Shown: piece by piece, positions 54,078 to 64,000 of the stretch
Numbering within the stretch: the first letter of the stretch is position 1
Layout: the number at the start of each line of letters is the position of its first letter
NCBI GenBank assembly: GCA_973895155.1
Contig: OZ316897.1
Location: forward strand, 5,394,001-5,458,000
DNA: 64,000 nucleotides
Origin: Marsupella aquatica
Lineage: Eukaryota; Marchantiophyta
Direction: 5' to 3'
Made by a program: the position numbers and the translations under genes
The notes under the pieces: model-generated
The model's database searches: none
The model's input: only the letters and a program-made list of their open reading frames with translations
Told to the model about the DNA's origin: nothing

Positions 54078-56621
54078 CTAGACCTGGTCCAGCAGAGATT
54101 CGTTCTCTCGCCTCGCTGCGTCCGTCTCCTCTGCTGCCTCCTGACATGCCTCCTCCAGCTGCTGGGCGTCGCTTGTCAGTTTACCCGCCAGCTGGTCCTG
54201 CTTCTCGGCCTCGGTTTGGAGCCGCGCCACCTCGGCCTGCAGCGTGGCTATCTCCGCCGTGTCCCGCTGGGCCCGTTCCTCGGCCTCCTCCAGGTCTTTC
54301 TGCCAGGTGATAGTTTGATTCTTCAAACTGTCAATCTGGTTCCGGAGTCGTGTAATCTCGGCCTCGTTCCCAGCTTTGGCCTGTTCGGCTAGGGCGGTAA
54401 GAGCGTGCGCCTTTGCTAACAACTCATCGGCGGCTGCAACCTTGGGTCGTAGTTGCCGAAGCTCAGCCTCTTGAGCCGCGACTTCATTCTTTAGGTACAC
54501 GGACTCCACCCAGTACCGCTCTATTCTCTGAAGGGCCTCTGACTGGGCCCGACCTGCCTTTACTACGGCAACCAACTCCTGATTGAAGAAACAGGCTACC
54601 TTCCGGGCCATGAACTCCTCGGTATCCCAGGCAATTTGATGAGAGAAATCTCTCAGAAGCCCGTTCAGAAATGTACCCGGTACGAAGAGTTCCGGGTGGT
54701 CCAGGTTGTGTCTGTCCGGAGTTGGGCATGGGCAAACGTCAACACGCGCGGGGGCCGGGGCAGTGACGTCCAGCCCTGGGGACGTAACGTTGGAAGGGGC
54801 TGGAGTGTCCTCTTGCAGCAATGTCCGGTTCTCTGGAATAGCCACCGGTGGGTCTTTGGGAGAACCGGGCTCGGGTAAGACCTCTGCTGTACCGACTTCT
54901 GTACTTAGCCCGGCTTGTTGGGTCGCATCAACGGTTGTGACAACCGACCCATCCGGTACCTCCTCGGTTACGACTACAACTACTTGTGGAGGTGGGGTGG
55001 GTGAAGTTGGCATGTCCGCTGGACTTCGGGCCTCGGGTTGGGGCCGTCTCTCCAAGGCCGGGAAAGCCCACCTAGCTGGGACCAGCTTTGTAACGTTGAC
55101 ACGGGGAAGGGTTCGTCAATCAAACCGAGCGTACCACTCAAGAATGATCTCGATGTGGCTAGCGAAATATGCCTTCCCGCCAATGTACAGCGTCTTCCTT
55201 CGCCGCTCCATCTCTTCATGGAATTTCTTAGCGAAGTACGACGCTCACCTCCTAGGTCGATAGTTCTCGACCTGGATAACCTGGGCGGCGGAGATCTCTC
55301 CCCGGGGTTCCATCATGTGGAGGGCGTACCTCTGGAACTCCAGTCGCTCAGCTATCTCGGGGATGAGATAGGTCCTCATCACGAACCCGTTGTCCACTGC
55401 TCCCTCTGAGGGAAAACTTGAAGATTGGTACTTGGCTCCCTTGCCCCCAGGAGCCCATGATTCGACTCGATGGTCACCTTCGGGTAACCCGAAGATCATC
55501 CTGAGCTGTTCTTCCGTGAGGGACATACTCCTTCCCCGCAACCGAGTATGTTGACGCGCGTCATCATAATTCTTGACGAACTCCGTCATGTCCTCCCCGT
55601 AGTACCTGCAAGTGTTCCAGGGGAGGGAGGCAAGGTGCTCGAATCCCTGAGTCTTCAGGTACACCGCATGCTTGGGATGGAGGATGTTTTTATGAACGTT
55701 TTCCCCCATGCGGTGCATCGTCACCTTGGCTACGGCTACCGTGGCCAACGGTAACCCGGATGCAGTGGCGGATTCCTTCCTCTTCTTCCCCTGTGACTGG
55801 CTCGGGGAAGGTGACACCTCCCCATCCTCCCGATCGGGCCTGGGTAGTGCCACTGCCGTTAGTAATGGGCCCGGGTCGGCCACGGTCACCATGTTGTCTG
55901 TCGGGGCCGCTCCTGGGGTCAAAGCAGGGGGTGGGGACGATATAGTGTCGGCCCCCTGAGCGCTTGTTCCTCTGGGGCGCTCGGTCAAGGGTGGGGTAGC
56001 CTCGTCATCATCGCTAAGATCCACAGCGTTGATGACGGAGCGTATTTGTGCTGGCTGGGCGATCGGTGGTGGGGTTTGGCTAGGCTGCGGCTGAGGCTGA
56101 AGCTGAACCTGAGGTTGTATGGGTACGGGTACGGGTACGGCTGAGTTGGTCATATTGGTTGATGGCCGAGTTCCCCTGAAGCTCTGTAGGTGCTGGTAGA
56201 AGTTCTCCAAAGCGAGTGCAGACGACCTTGTCGAACGGGTAGTGCTGGACTCGCTGTTGATGATAGCCCGAACCTGAGCAGGGATGTGGTCGAAGTGATG
56301 TCGTTGCAAGTCGATCGTACCCGGGATATTGAAGACCTCGTCCGGAAGCCGAAGCAATGCTTCCCAGAACCCGATATATTTGTCTCCGTTGAAGAAGTAC
56401 CCAGATACCTCTGCTGTTCGGTAAAGCTCGCTCTGAGACGGGTAGTCAAAGTTAAGGATGTAGTGGTGTCGTCCTGCTAGGCGGATGGCTCTCTCGTACT
56501 CGCGTTCGATTTCGTATCGGCATGGGTTGGCGTGTTTCAATGAGTCGGCCAAGTGCCTTCCGGTAGATAGGAACTGCATCCAGAATCGAATGGCCGAGCT
56601 GGAGAGGATCGTGTGCGACAT
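54078..56621 (-). pseudogene. Copy B coding region: plant-transposon-protein-like domain and long coiled coil
   Basis: One frame of 848 codons with only two stops, TGA at 55247-55245 and TGA at 55118-55116. Residues about 1-130 form an N-terminal helical region (YERAIRLAGRHHYILNFDYP, FDHIPAQVRAIINSE); about 130-280 are Pro/Gln/Ser-rich; about 290-500 hold the domain with MSLTEEQLRMIFGLPEG, AVDNGFVMRTYLIPEIAER and YFASHIEIILEWY; about 640-848 are a coiled coil (TFLNGLLRDFSHQIAWDTEE, then heptads). The domain resembles the 'putative plant transposon protein' family (pattern: VxGxxxxxxxxxIxxxFGLP). The role is unknown; a gag-like structural protein is possible. Confidence 0.62.
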
Positions 56622-56721
56622 TCAGAGGAGATAGTAGTGGCAACTTAGAGCGAACGAGAGAGCTGGGGTCAAAGCTGGCGCGTGGACTGATGGACTGGTG
56701 CACTACAAAGGGTTGGCTCCC

Positions 56722-56729
56722 CTTTTATA
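56722..56729 (-). promoter_or_regulatory. TATA box of copy B
   Basis: Minus strand TATAAAAG, about 105 bases before ATG 56621, as in copy A. Confidence 0.6.
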
Positions 56730-57088
56730 GCTTGAGGGCTTGTCGATCCTCTGACGTCTCCTCGACACCCATAGGCTGAACCGCTCACGCTTGTGGTGTA
56801 CTGGCCACTCTGCCGGTCTAAGTCAGCGCGTGTCAGTGGCCGCTTCCTTAAGTTCGTTATACGGACCCGAGGGAGGGGCCCCTCCATGCTCGTAACCCGG
56901 GTGTGCGAATAGCGACCCGCCGCCAGTCCGAACCTGAATTCCCCCTTATTGCCTAATGATATCCTACCCATAATGATTACCTAAATATTGTCGTTATGCT
57001 AATAATAGGGGCCTAAGACACTCCTAACGCGCGTGCTAAGCGCAGTTAGACCGAATCACTCATTAACCGCCATACCGGCGGCGTCACA

Positions 57089-59208
57089 ACAGCCTTTGGG
57101 CCTATTGTTTGGATCAAGTGTTCTTAGTGAACTATTATGCACATCTTTGAATCTAATTGAGTTTTCCTCTCAGACCTCATTTCTCTCATGGATGTGTGTG
57201 TGTGTGAGGCAATCTAAGTGTATGATGGGACTAGCAGCGCCACTGAGAGGTGTACCGGGTGCATTGAAGTGGGTTGGGTGAGGGCTGTCACAGCTCTGAT
57301 TGCTGAGAGTGGAATGGCATAGTGGTGGGGCAATGGCTTAGAAGTCCCTAAGCCAGGAATCAGTCAGGAGTCACTGGTTTATGGGTATATTCCGGCGGTG
57401 GAATAGAAATATACCTATGACAGTAAGCATACGTATAGACATATGCGCACCGTAGCGCTAGGGCCCTGTGTGTATGGGCCCAATATGAAGACCCCTTCTC
57501 ACTAGAACTACCATGAGCACAGGATCTGATTCCCAACCTTGGTTCCTAGGGATTGAGCTTGGGTGATGTGTGACAGAGTCTTGCTATGATAGTCTGGTGT
57601 TAAGGGCATAAATTGGTGTTTACTAGCTTTCACAACATCCCTTCATGATCCTCAGGTACAAGGAGATGGTTTTGGCACCCATAGTGATATTTTTGATGTT
57701 ATGACCCATGTCAATCGCGTGACATGTATGACAATTAGATTGTCATTCTCGAAACACACACACTTCAGCCAGACTCCACTGCTTATGAGTTGTCTGTTGG
57801 TTTGATTCCGCAAGGTGTTACTCCTCAACGTATTCACTCTGAGTGAATTAATCCTCATTCATTCCTGCGGTCGGAATATGACCGTCTTAACATACTTCTG
57901 TCTAATCCTCGGTTCATAACTTCAACAGATTTAACTTTCTTTATAATTTAGATTGTCTTACTCAATCTTCTCTTTAATTTTTCCTCTCCTCAATTTCTGA
58001 ATCCATTCACTCTCAATTCTTACTCTCGCAGTCAATCACCATCTCTTCCTGTAGACTCTCTCAGCAATATGCTCATCCAAGAACAATTCATGAGGTTGTG
58101 CCATAATGATTTCTTTACTTCTCAACATCAAAATTCTACTCACATCTGAGTAGGGAACACTTAAACAGATCTACTGATCATCTTAAGGAAAGTTTGGCTT
58201 CGCCTTTCAATCAGATTACCTATTGCAAAAGTGGCACCCTGTTCTACGCTCTTGCCTGCCTTAAATACTATCTTCCGGAAAAATTATTGGTTTCCAATTG
58301 CCTGACTAACAAAATGGTTATCTAACTTACTAATCAAACACAACTGCATAGCAGTTAATAAACTGTTGTTTTGCGGTTACTAAACCGCAATCCGTAGTTC
58401 CCAATTGGTATACTCTGTTTAACTGAGACTACTGCATTGAACATCTCTGTAAGCGATTGGTGGTTGAAGCCGTGGTTTCTAAACTGCCAATGGTTAAGTT
58501 TCTCAATTTTGATGCCACATGATAGACATTCAATGGATCTTCTGGTTCACTAATGTTCCAAAAAATGATTACTCGTTCAGCGGCGATTAGCCTCCAGCAG
58601 TGACGTTGTTGTTGATCGAGTTCTCATCCCAACGTCAGGACCCACTTTGATGACATGATTCCCTTGCAAAATTCTTCAACAGCTTCTTGAGTAGTCAACT
58701 ATCGTTGGAAAGTTTCACCATTCATGCCAAAAAGTTGCTGCCCCGCTTCATTCCATACTCGGCAGTCTCCCTCCCTAAGGCGGATCATAAATCGGAACAT
58801 GGGCTTCCCCTCTCCTACGAGCTTGAAAATATGAGTGCCTCGATCCCTACTAAAAACGTTCGATCGTTCTTCTCCCATTTGCCTTCATTGTCTTGCTTTC
58901 ACCCCCAGAGCGCAATCTTTGCCGTCTCCTAGCTTGGTATCGCATCCTTCATAGCAAAACCCTAATCCGGTACTACTCCATATAGCAAAAATTGTCGTGC
59001 CTTCTAATGTTAGTCTCCCAGCCATCTTACTAAGCTATTCCTACCTGCCACTGATCCCCTTAAATACTTGATCTATTATTTTCCGCTTGACGTTTCTCCA
59101 CTAATTCTACTTAATTATTTTCTCGGTTTACATTCTCCTTTACTTACTTACGGATTCTTCCTCGATATCCGTTTACTATTCCATCAACTGTCGTTCCCTG
59201 TTCGTTGT
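57089..59208. other. No supportable gene
   Basis: Holds the reversed hairpin module (57300-57470, stem 57383-57417) and a GT-rich microsatellite near 57195-57215. Frames such as 58687-58932 have no domain. Confidence 0.5.
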
Positions 59209-59570
59209 TCATTGTTTGTTCCACAGCTTTCCTAACTCTTCTCCTTTGATTCTCGACCACTGACTCGTTTTCTTGCTTGGAGTTACTGTTGTACGATTTT
59301 GCGCCTTCAGCTTCCAGATTTTGGATTTCATGTCTAGAATGCACCGTTCCTTATCCTCTAATTCCTGAGAAATCTGATCATTCTCATTCCTGAGCTGTTC
59401 TACTTCCTCCATTCTCCCTTCGTTGCTTGGTCGCTGAGCCTTCGCTTGCACTAGTTGTGCTTCTAATTCTGCAATTTGCTCATTTGCCGTGTGCAACTGC
59501 TTACTCAATTGGTCAATTTCGGTGTTGAACGCCTCCTTGTTTACCCCTAGCATTACATCTGCTGGTAGAG
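59209..59570 (-). pseudogene. Coiled-coil fragment
   Basis: The minus strand codes AFNTEIDQLSKQLHTANEQI, then heptad-rich sequence to KIWKLKAQ. It is like the coiled-coil parts of the A/B/C elements in composition but not clearly homologous. The frame extends upstream only through a tandem repeat (59588-59640) that mimics a hydrophobic segment. Confidence 0.4.
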
Positions 59571-59587
59571 TTGGAGGCTTTTCACGG

Positions 59588-59640
59588 TGATAGCAAACAG
59601 GAAACAGCAAACAGCAAACAGCAAACAGCAAACAGCAAAT
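59588..59640 (+). repeat. AAACAGC heptamer tandem repeat
   Basis: About seven units of GCAAACA. A shorter, broken version stands at the same place in the long copy (30683-30720). Confidence 0.85.
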
Positions 59641-60156
59641 AGTAAAGCTCATAACAACAAATGTCTGCACCAAAAACATCTTCCCTAATCCTACATCTCT
59701 CGCAAAATGAAATTGAAACCTCTAAAATCCGTTATTTAGAAACACATTGCAATACTAGCGCCCAACGCTACAGTCTTGAAACAGTCCAGAATACCGAAAC
59801 CTCATTCAAAAATCTATATGCAAAAGTATGCCTAAAAACAAATGTATACTAGCGCCTGTCGCTAGTATACAAACCTCAATAATAGACCTAAAAAACAGAG
59901 ATCAATTAAAGACCATCAGATGCCAATTGATGAAAAATTGGGAAGGGGGCAGTCACATTCTAATATCACTAAATTATAATACATCCCAAGTTAAGATTGT
60001 CCTCTTCACAGAGGAAAGTATAATCAAAAAACAATCTGGATAGTCCGTCTCACTTTATAAACACCCATCAATATTACATGTGTTCACAATAGCGCCAAGC
60101 GCTATTTTGTAAAGTAGCCTATATCTCTATCCCAAAACTATTGTTTTTAAGTCTGG
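59641..60156 (-). repeat. Shared 3' flank of the ParB/methyltransferase-like family (copy 4)
   Basis: Matches 30710-31229 in order, with palindromes at 59753-59773, 59844-59870 and 60087-60105. Confidence 0.7.
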
Positions 60157-61770
60157 CTAGCCATCAGATTCTGAATCAGTTGTATCTAGTTCTGATTCTT
60201 CTTCACTACTTTGTGATCTATCAGTAGACTCAGCTTCGTCGTCTACATACTCGCTTGGGATGATGTCATCGACGTAGCGGTTCCTCATAAACTTCCTATC
60301 CGAGCCCCTTTTGAGCCTCAGGCCTTTGCTTTCCCAAGTCAACATTCTCACAGAATCTTCTTTTCGAGCTGCCTTTTCCACATAGGAAGGCAAGACAAAC
60401 GGCTTCTCTGGGGTTTCTATTGCATTCCTAGCGACTTTCCTCCGTAGTTGAAAGAGCTTTCGAAGATTCCACTCAAACCTGGAAAGTTGAATCCGATATC
60501 TTTAGTCGGATCCGGGAAAATGGTGGAATTTTGGAGACACTAACGTCACCGTTAAAAAGAAAATAAAGATAGGGAAGCTGAAGATCATTACTCAGAAGAC
60601 TCTTCACTATCCTCAGATTCAGAAGACCCAAGGTTCACCACTTTCTTGGAGGCACCATCATCTTTGGACAGTTGAGTACCATCGCCTCCATCATTGTCCT
60701 CATCAGAATCAAAATTAAGAACAACACGGAGTTTGTCTTGCTTCTTACTCCCCACCTGCCGGTGCGGAGGCGTGGATGTGGAGGCCTCTTTGTTCTCGAG
60801 AAGTCCAAAGAAAAATTTTGTGGTAGTGTCAAGAAACTCTTTATGATTTTCAATCCGACTACAAACCTCCAACAATGATCTCCAGCAACAAATGTACTTT
60901 CGGCCCCAACAGTCCAATCCATGACAATATCCCCAGGGAGGGTAATTAATTCTAAAACTGACTGCATGAAACCCACAGGCAGCCTTGAATTCCCAGCAAA
61001 CGCAAGCTCCGGCACAGGATCATTTTTTGGCACGGGAAAACCAATGAGATTGGTTATCGAAGGATCCTCTATATGTGAAAGAGGCCAAAATTTGGGATCC
61101 TTCGGGACCCTACCTTTGGATGAAACACGCCCAAAAATATTGAGGGTGAGCATAAAAATCTGCACATTGAATAACGTTTTGTTCAGAATAAACATTAGAT
61201 ACAACGTTGAGAATACAAAAACCTTGCATGAAGAGGATATGCCACACTAGCGCCTAGCGCTAGCGTCATCGTCAAATGTCCAAAGGAGGACACAAAACAG
61301 AAACTCTGGAATAGCGCCAGGCGCCATTATACATACCTGCATATCCGAGTGAGGCCTGTACATTGGAGTGCCCATGACAACATTGTGTGTCGAGATACAC
61401 TGAAATTTCTGTGAATCTTGACAAGTTGCAATGACTTCAGAAACTTGGTCGTAGTCTTGGCTTTCGGCTCCGATCAACATGCACGACAACTATCTCGCAT
61501 TTCTTCTGCAGCTTAGTTGTCAAAGTGTCCACTTCAATCGCAAGACCCTGCTTCATCTTTGATACATACCTTGTAGGGATTTGCGACTTTTGCAACTTCA
61601 TGAAAACGTCTTTCTCCACCTCATCAAAAGGCAGATCCTATTTTGTCAATGTCTAGATACCATGGGCAGTGGAGTCTCTCCCACTCTGACAAGGCGCGAG
61701 GTGGAAACTTTCCCTCGGCTGGGTACATCGAATACAGATCAACAAGGTGGTCACCATCTGTCAAACACTT
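60157..61770 (-). pseudogene. ParB/methyltransferase-like family, copy 4
   Basis: Minus-strand order: MYPAEGKFPPRALSEWERLH and KLQKSQIPTRYVSKMKQGLA (61740-61510), YDQVSEVIATCQDSQKFQ and CISTHNVVMGTPMYRP (61440-61350), then FNVQIFMLTLNIFGRVSSKG, LAFAGNSRLPVGFMQSVLEL, DIVMDWTVGAESTFVAGDH (61204-60850), an acidic region and the tail YVDDIIPSEYVDDEAES ending at 60157. Compared with the long copy it lacks the N-terminal ParB-like part and about 850 bases before YDQVSEVIA, where the catalytic motif would lie. Motif I has GAES where the long copy has GPGS. Confidence 0.65.
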
Positions 61771-63400
61771 GTCAAGGAGCTTAAGCGGCTTTTCTCCCCA
61801 AAAGACTACCTAATACCTGCTCAATATCATACCAGGGTCACAAAGGATTGACAAAACTTCTGAAATGTGCCTACAATGACTAATCACTCCATACATAAGT
61901 AGTTTCAACTCTCCACTTCTAGAGAGGTAGTCCCCTTGACTACTATTGTACTCACACCCTTCCCCTCTCCTCTACTCCAAAGGACAACAGCAAGGGGGAT
62001 CTCCGCTCCAAGCTGTCACCTTAGAGTAGATTCTCACACAAACACCCAAGAACCCAAAGTACTTTTCTCTTCTAGCTTAAGTCTCCTTAAGACCCTCAAA
62101 GTAGTGTTACCCCTCAACCTTGCCCCTTGGCCTTGGTTTGGGTCCACACATCCCCTTTGAGCTCTAGAGAAGGCGCCTCTTGTTCTTACTTTTTGTTAAC
62201 ACCACACACAAAGCAAAGTACTTTCCACCCTCAAGCTATAATCCTCTCTAAGTCTCAAAGTAGTGCTATACCTTAACCTTGCCTCCTTGGCCTTGGTTTT
62301 GTACTAGCACATCCCCTTTGAGCTTAGACCAAGATTACATCATAGCATGGACTCTTTTCTTGCTCTCATATGCTTCAAATGCACTCACACTTAATGGTCA
62401 CAATGAAGATTGGCAAGTCTCCTTTTATTGCATCACCTTTACAACAAAAGTTCACTACACATTCTCCACACTAAGCATGGACCACCTCTCCCTTCTCAAG
62501 CTTAGCCCTACCTTAGCAAGGTAGAGATTCCACTTAATAGATGAGACTCCCGGTCCCTAACAAAGGAAAACTTTCTCCTTATATACTATTCTCCTTCCAC
62601 ACCACACCAAGCTTGACCTGGGGTCCAACTACTCCTCCCTCAAGTTCTCCTAACACACATAGCCCACTCTACGACCTGCTGTTTGACTCCTTCCAAGCCC
62701 TGGAATATGCCACACATGAGTGGCATGCTTTGACCTCCAAACCTGCTGTCAATTATGTCCTCCTCACCAGCTTTCCAACCCACTTGAAAGCTTGCAAAAA
62801 GAGTGAGTGAGTCTCAAGTTATGTCATGTCAAAGTTGGCTCCTTATTTACTAGTCCTTACTTACTACCCCGACCTATCAACTTACTTTCCTTACCCTAAT
62901 GGCCTTGCACCTTTACCCTGAGGTACTCTCTTCTCCATGTATCCTAACTTGGGTGACACGGGTGCAAGAAGTGTCGGCCTAAAAACCTGGTCTTACTTCC
63001 CCCATGCCGACTCCCGTTTGCAAGCTATGGGGACCCCCTCGTGGCCTCCGCTAAAAATATATTTGAGTGATTATTTTTCTGGGTTTCCACCTTCACCAAG
63101 GGGTGCCTTACCTTCCCCTAACTCAGCACAAAAAAATTGGGCCCCAACGGATACCCCCAGCCAAAGTTATGCCCATTCTCCCAAGGCCTGTTTTTGGTAT
63201 AAAGCGGGTGTAAGCGGCGACCCGATTACACTTGAACCTTACACGCCCCTTATGGGGATTCCACGTGTCATGAGGGGAGAGTACTCTCATTATACTCACG
63301 TTCTTATGAAGAACATTGATAATGACACCAATTTTTTGCAGCATTTTCCTCTCTCTTGAATTCAATCTGAAACGGCAACATTCTCTATTGGATCGAATGA
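61771..63400. repeat. Repeat-bearing stretch without a gene
   Basis: About 160 bases at 62041-62200 are duplicated, diverged, at 62209-62360 (shared ACCTTGCC..CCTTGGCCTTGGTTT and CACATCCCCTTTGAGCT). A 140-residue frame at 62937-63359 has no recognisable domain. Confidence 0.5.
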
Positions 63401-64000
63401 CAGCAGGTCAATTGATAGCTCAGCCAGGTCTACAGCACCCTTCTCAGTCCACCTCCATAGCCATCCAGCCTTGCAAGTGATTCAAAATTGCAGCAGAATT
63501 TTGCAGCAACCATAGCCCACCAATTCGCAGCTTGCAGCACAACAGCACAGCAGCAGATTCGAAGCATAGCAGCTGATTCGAAGCACAGCAGCAGCAGCCA
63601 TAGCTTGATTCCTTCTCAACAACTAGCTCTATTCCAATCACTTAGCCAGGCAGGTCTCTCTTCTCAATTTTGTAGCTGCCCACCTCTGCAATTTCGCAGC
63701 TAGTAGCAACATCCATCAATTCAGCAGCATCAAGACAGCAGCCAGCCAATTCTCGTGAGCATCTCATGCCTGATTAATAGCAGCACCTCTAATCTATTGT
63801 GCCGCTGCCATAGCAGCAAGCAACCTTCCCAATTCAAAGCCAGCCTCCCTATTCCAATCAGCAGCCATAGCTCACAATTCAATTTCACAGTAGCAGTTGG
63901 GTCAAGTCCTTCTCAGCAGCAGCTAGCTTAATTCAATCCCGCACCTGCCTATTCAGATCAAGAGTAGCCTATTTTGATGAGCACCAGCCCTTCAATTAGC
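63401..64000. repeat. CAGCAG/AGCAGC-rich low-complexity tract
   Basis: Dozens of CAGCA words interleaved with AATTC and CATAGC; all long frames here are low-complexity artefacts. Confidence 0.6.

Larger units (their letters stand above)
53830..57088 (-). mobile_element. Plant-transposon-protein-like/coiled-coil element, copy B (minus strand)
   Basis: Best preserved member. Minus strand from TGTGACGCCGCCGGTATGGC (57088) through a TATA box, a long reading frame and a 3' region ending near GTCTTATTAGAAG (53869-53881). A G-rich run follows at 53739-53755. Copy A is its inverted partner. Confidence 0.68.

Noticed and set aside
54706-55263. 185-residue plus-strand ORF
   Set aside because: Antisense shadow of the copy B coding frame.
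59588-59640. Evenly spaced short repeats as a possible CRISPR array
   Set aside because: Simple heptamer tandem repeat without spacers in a eukaryotic genome.
59570-59679. Hydrophobic N-terminus (CCLLFAVCCLLF) like a signal or membrane segment
   Set aside because: It is the translation of the AAACAGC tandem repeat on the other strand, outside the real coiled-coil coding part.
63488-63703. ORF with poly-Gln/Ala/Ser text as a transcription-factor fragment
   Set aside because: Low-complexity CAGCAG DNA; similar text arises in all frames.

Overview
The window is a transposon-dense piece of a plant-lineage nuclear genome. It holds one intact host gene, a seven-exon epsilon-COP (coatomer) gene at 24300-27210 whose protein is close to the land-plant form. 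The rest is nested and decayed mobile DNA: CACTA, Ty3/gypsy, Ty1/copia and LINE elements. The host protein and the element types suggest a streptophyte. I lean toward a charophyte alga or another seed-free plant rather than a flowering plant, but the window alone cannot settle the species.

Layout. 1-6876 is the 3' part of a CACTA (En/Spm-type) element: the end of a Tnp2-like transposase, a multi-exon TnpA-like gene, a subterminal GTCAC array and the terminal AGTG. It sits inside the 5' LTR of an Athila/Tat-like Ty3/gypsy element (6877-14774: LTR remnant, PBS, gag, protease, RT-RNase H, integrase, PPT, 3' LTR), which itself lies against a LINE RT fragment (14775-15010). 17194-21704 is a second Ty3/gypsy element with unusual cargo: a C5-cytosine DNA methyltransferase domain upstream of RT-RNase H-integrase, and a PHD finger after the integrase. 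21874-22073 is a 200-bp LTR inserted in a gene fragment of a methyltransferase family (see below). 24300-27210 is epsilon-COP.

A repeated gene family appears four times: about 22074-23060 (-), 28855-29475 (+), 31230-42102 (-, the longest copy) and 60157-61770 (-). Its N-terminus has a ParB-like GNHR motif. Its C-terminus resembles motif I of beta-class amino-methyltransferases (N6-adenine/N4-cytosine type) in the permuted position typical of that class. The longest copy is split by a third Ty3/gypsy element (35600-41384, minus strand, 5-bp target duplication GCGTC) and by a roughly 1.1-kb non-coding insert. Its introns and flanks carry conserved palindromes of the type TAGCGCC/GGCGCTA.

43516-45480 (-), 47671-50900 (+) and 53830-57088 (-) are three members of a GC-rich element family coding for a protein that looks like the 'putative plant transposon protein' domain followed by a long coiled coil. 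Two of them form an inverted pair with matching TATA-box promoters. A Ty1/copia RT-RNase H fragment lies at 46005-47260. The remaining stretches hold no gene I can support.

Almost every in-frame stop in the decayed elements is explained by C-to-T change (CAG, CAA or CGA to a stop), with matching G-to-A changes at catalytic or zinc-binding codons. This is what long-term cytosine methylation and deamination would leave. It is notable in a window carrying two unrelated kinds of mobile or repeated DNA-methyltransferase genes.
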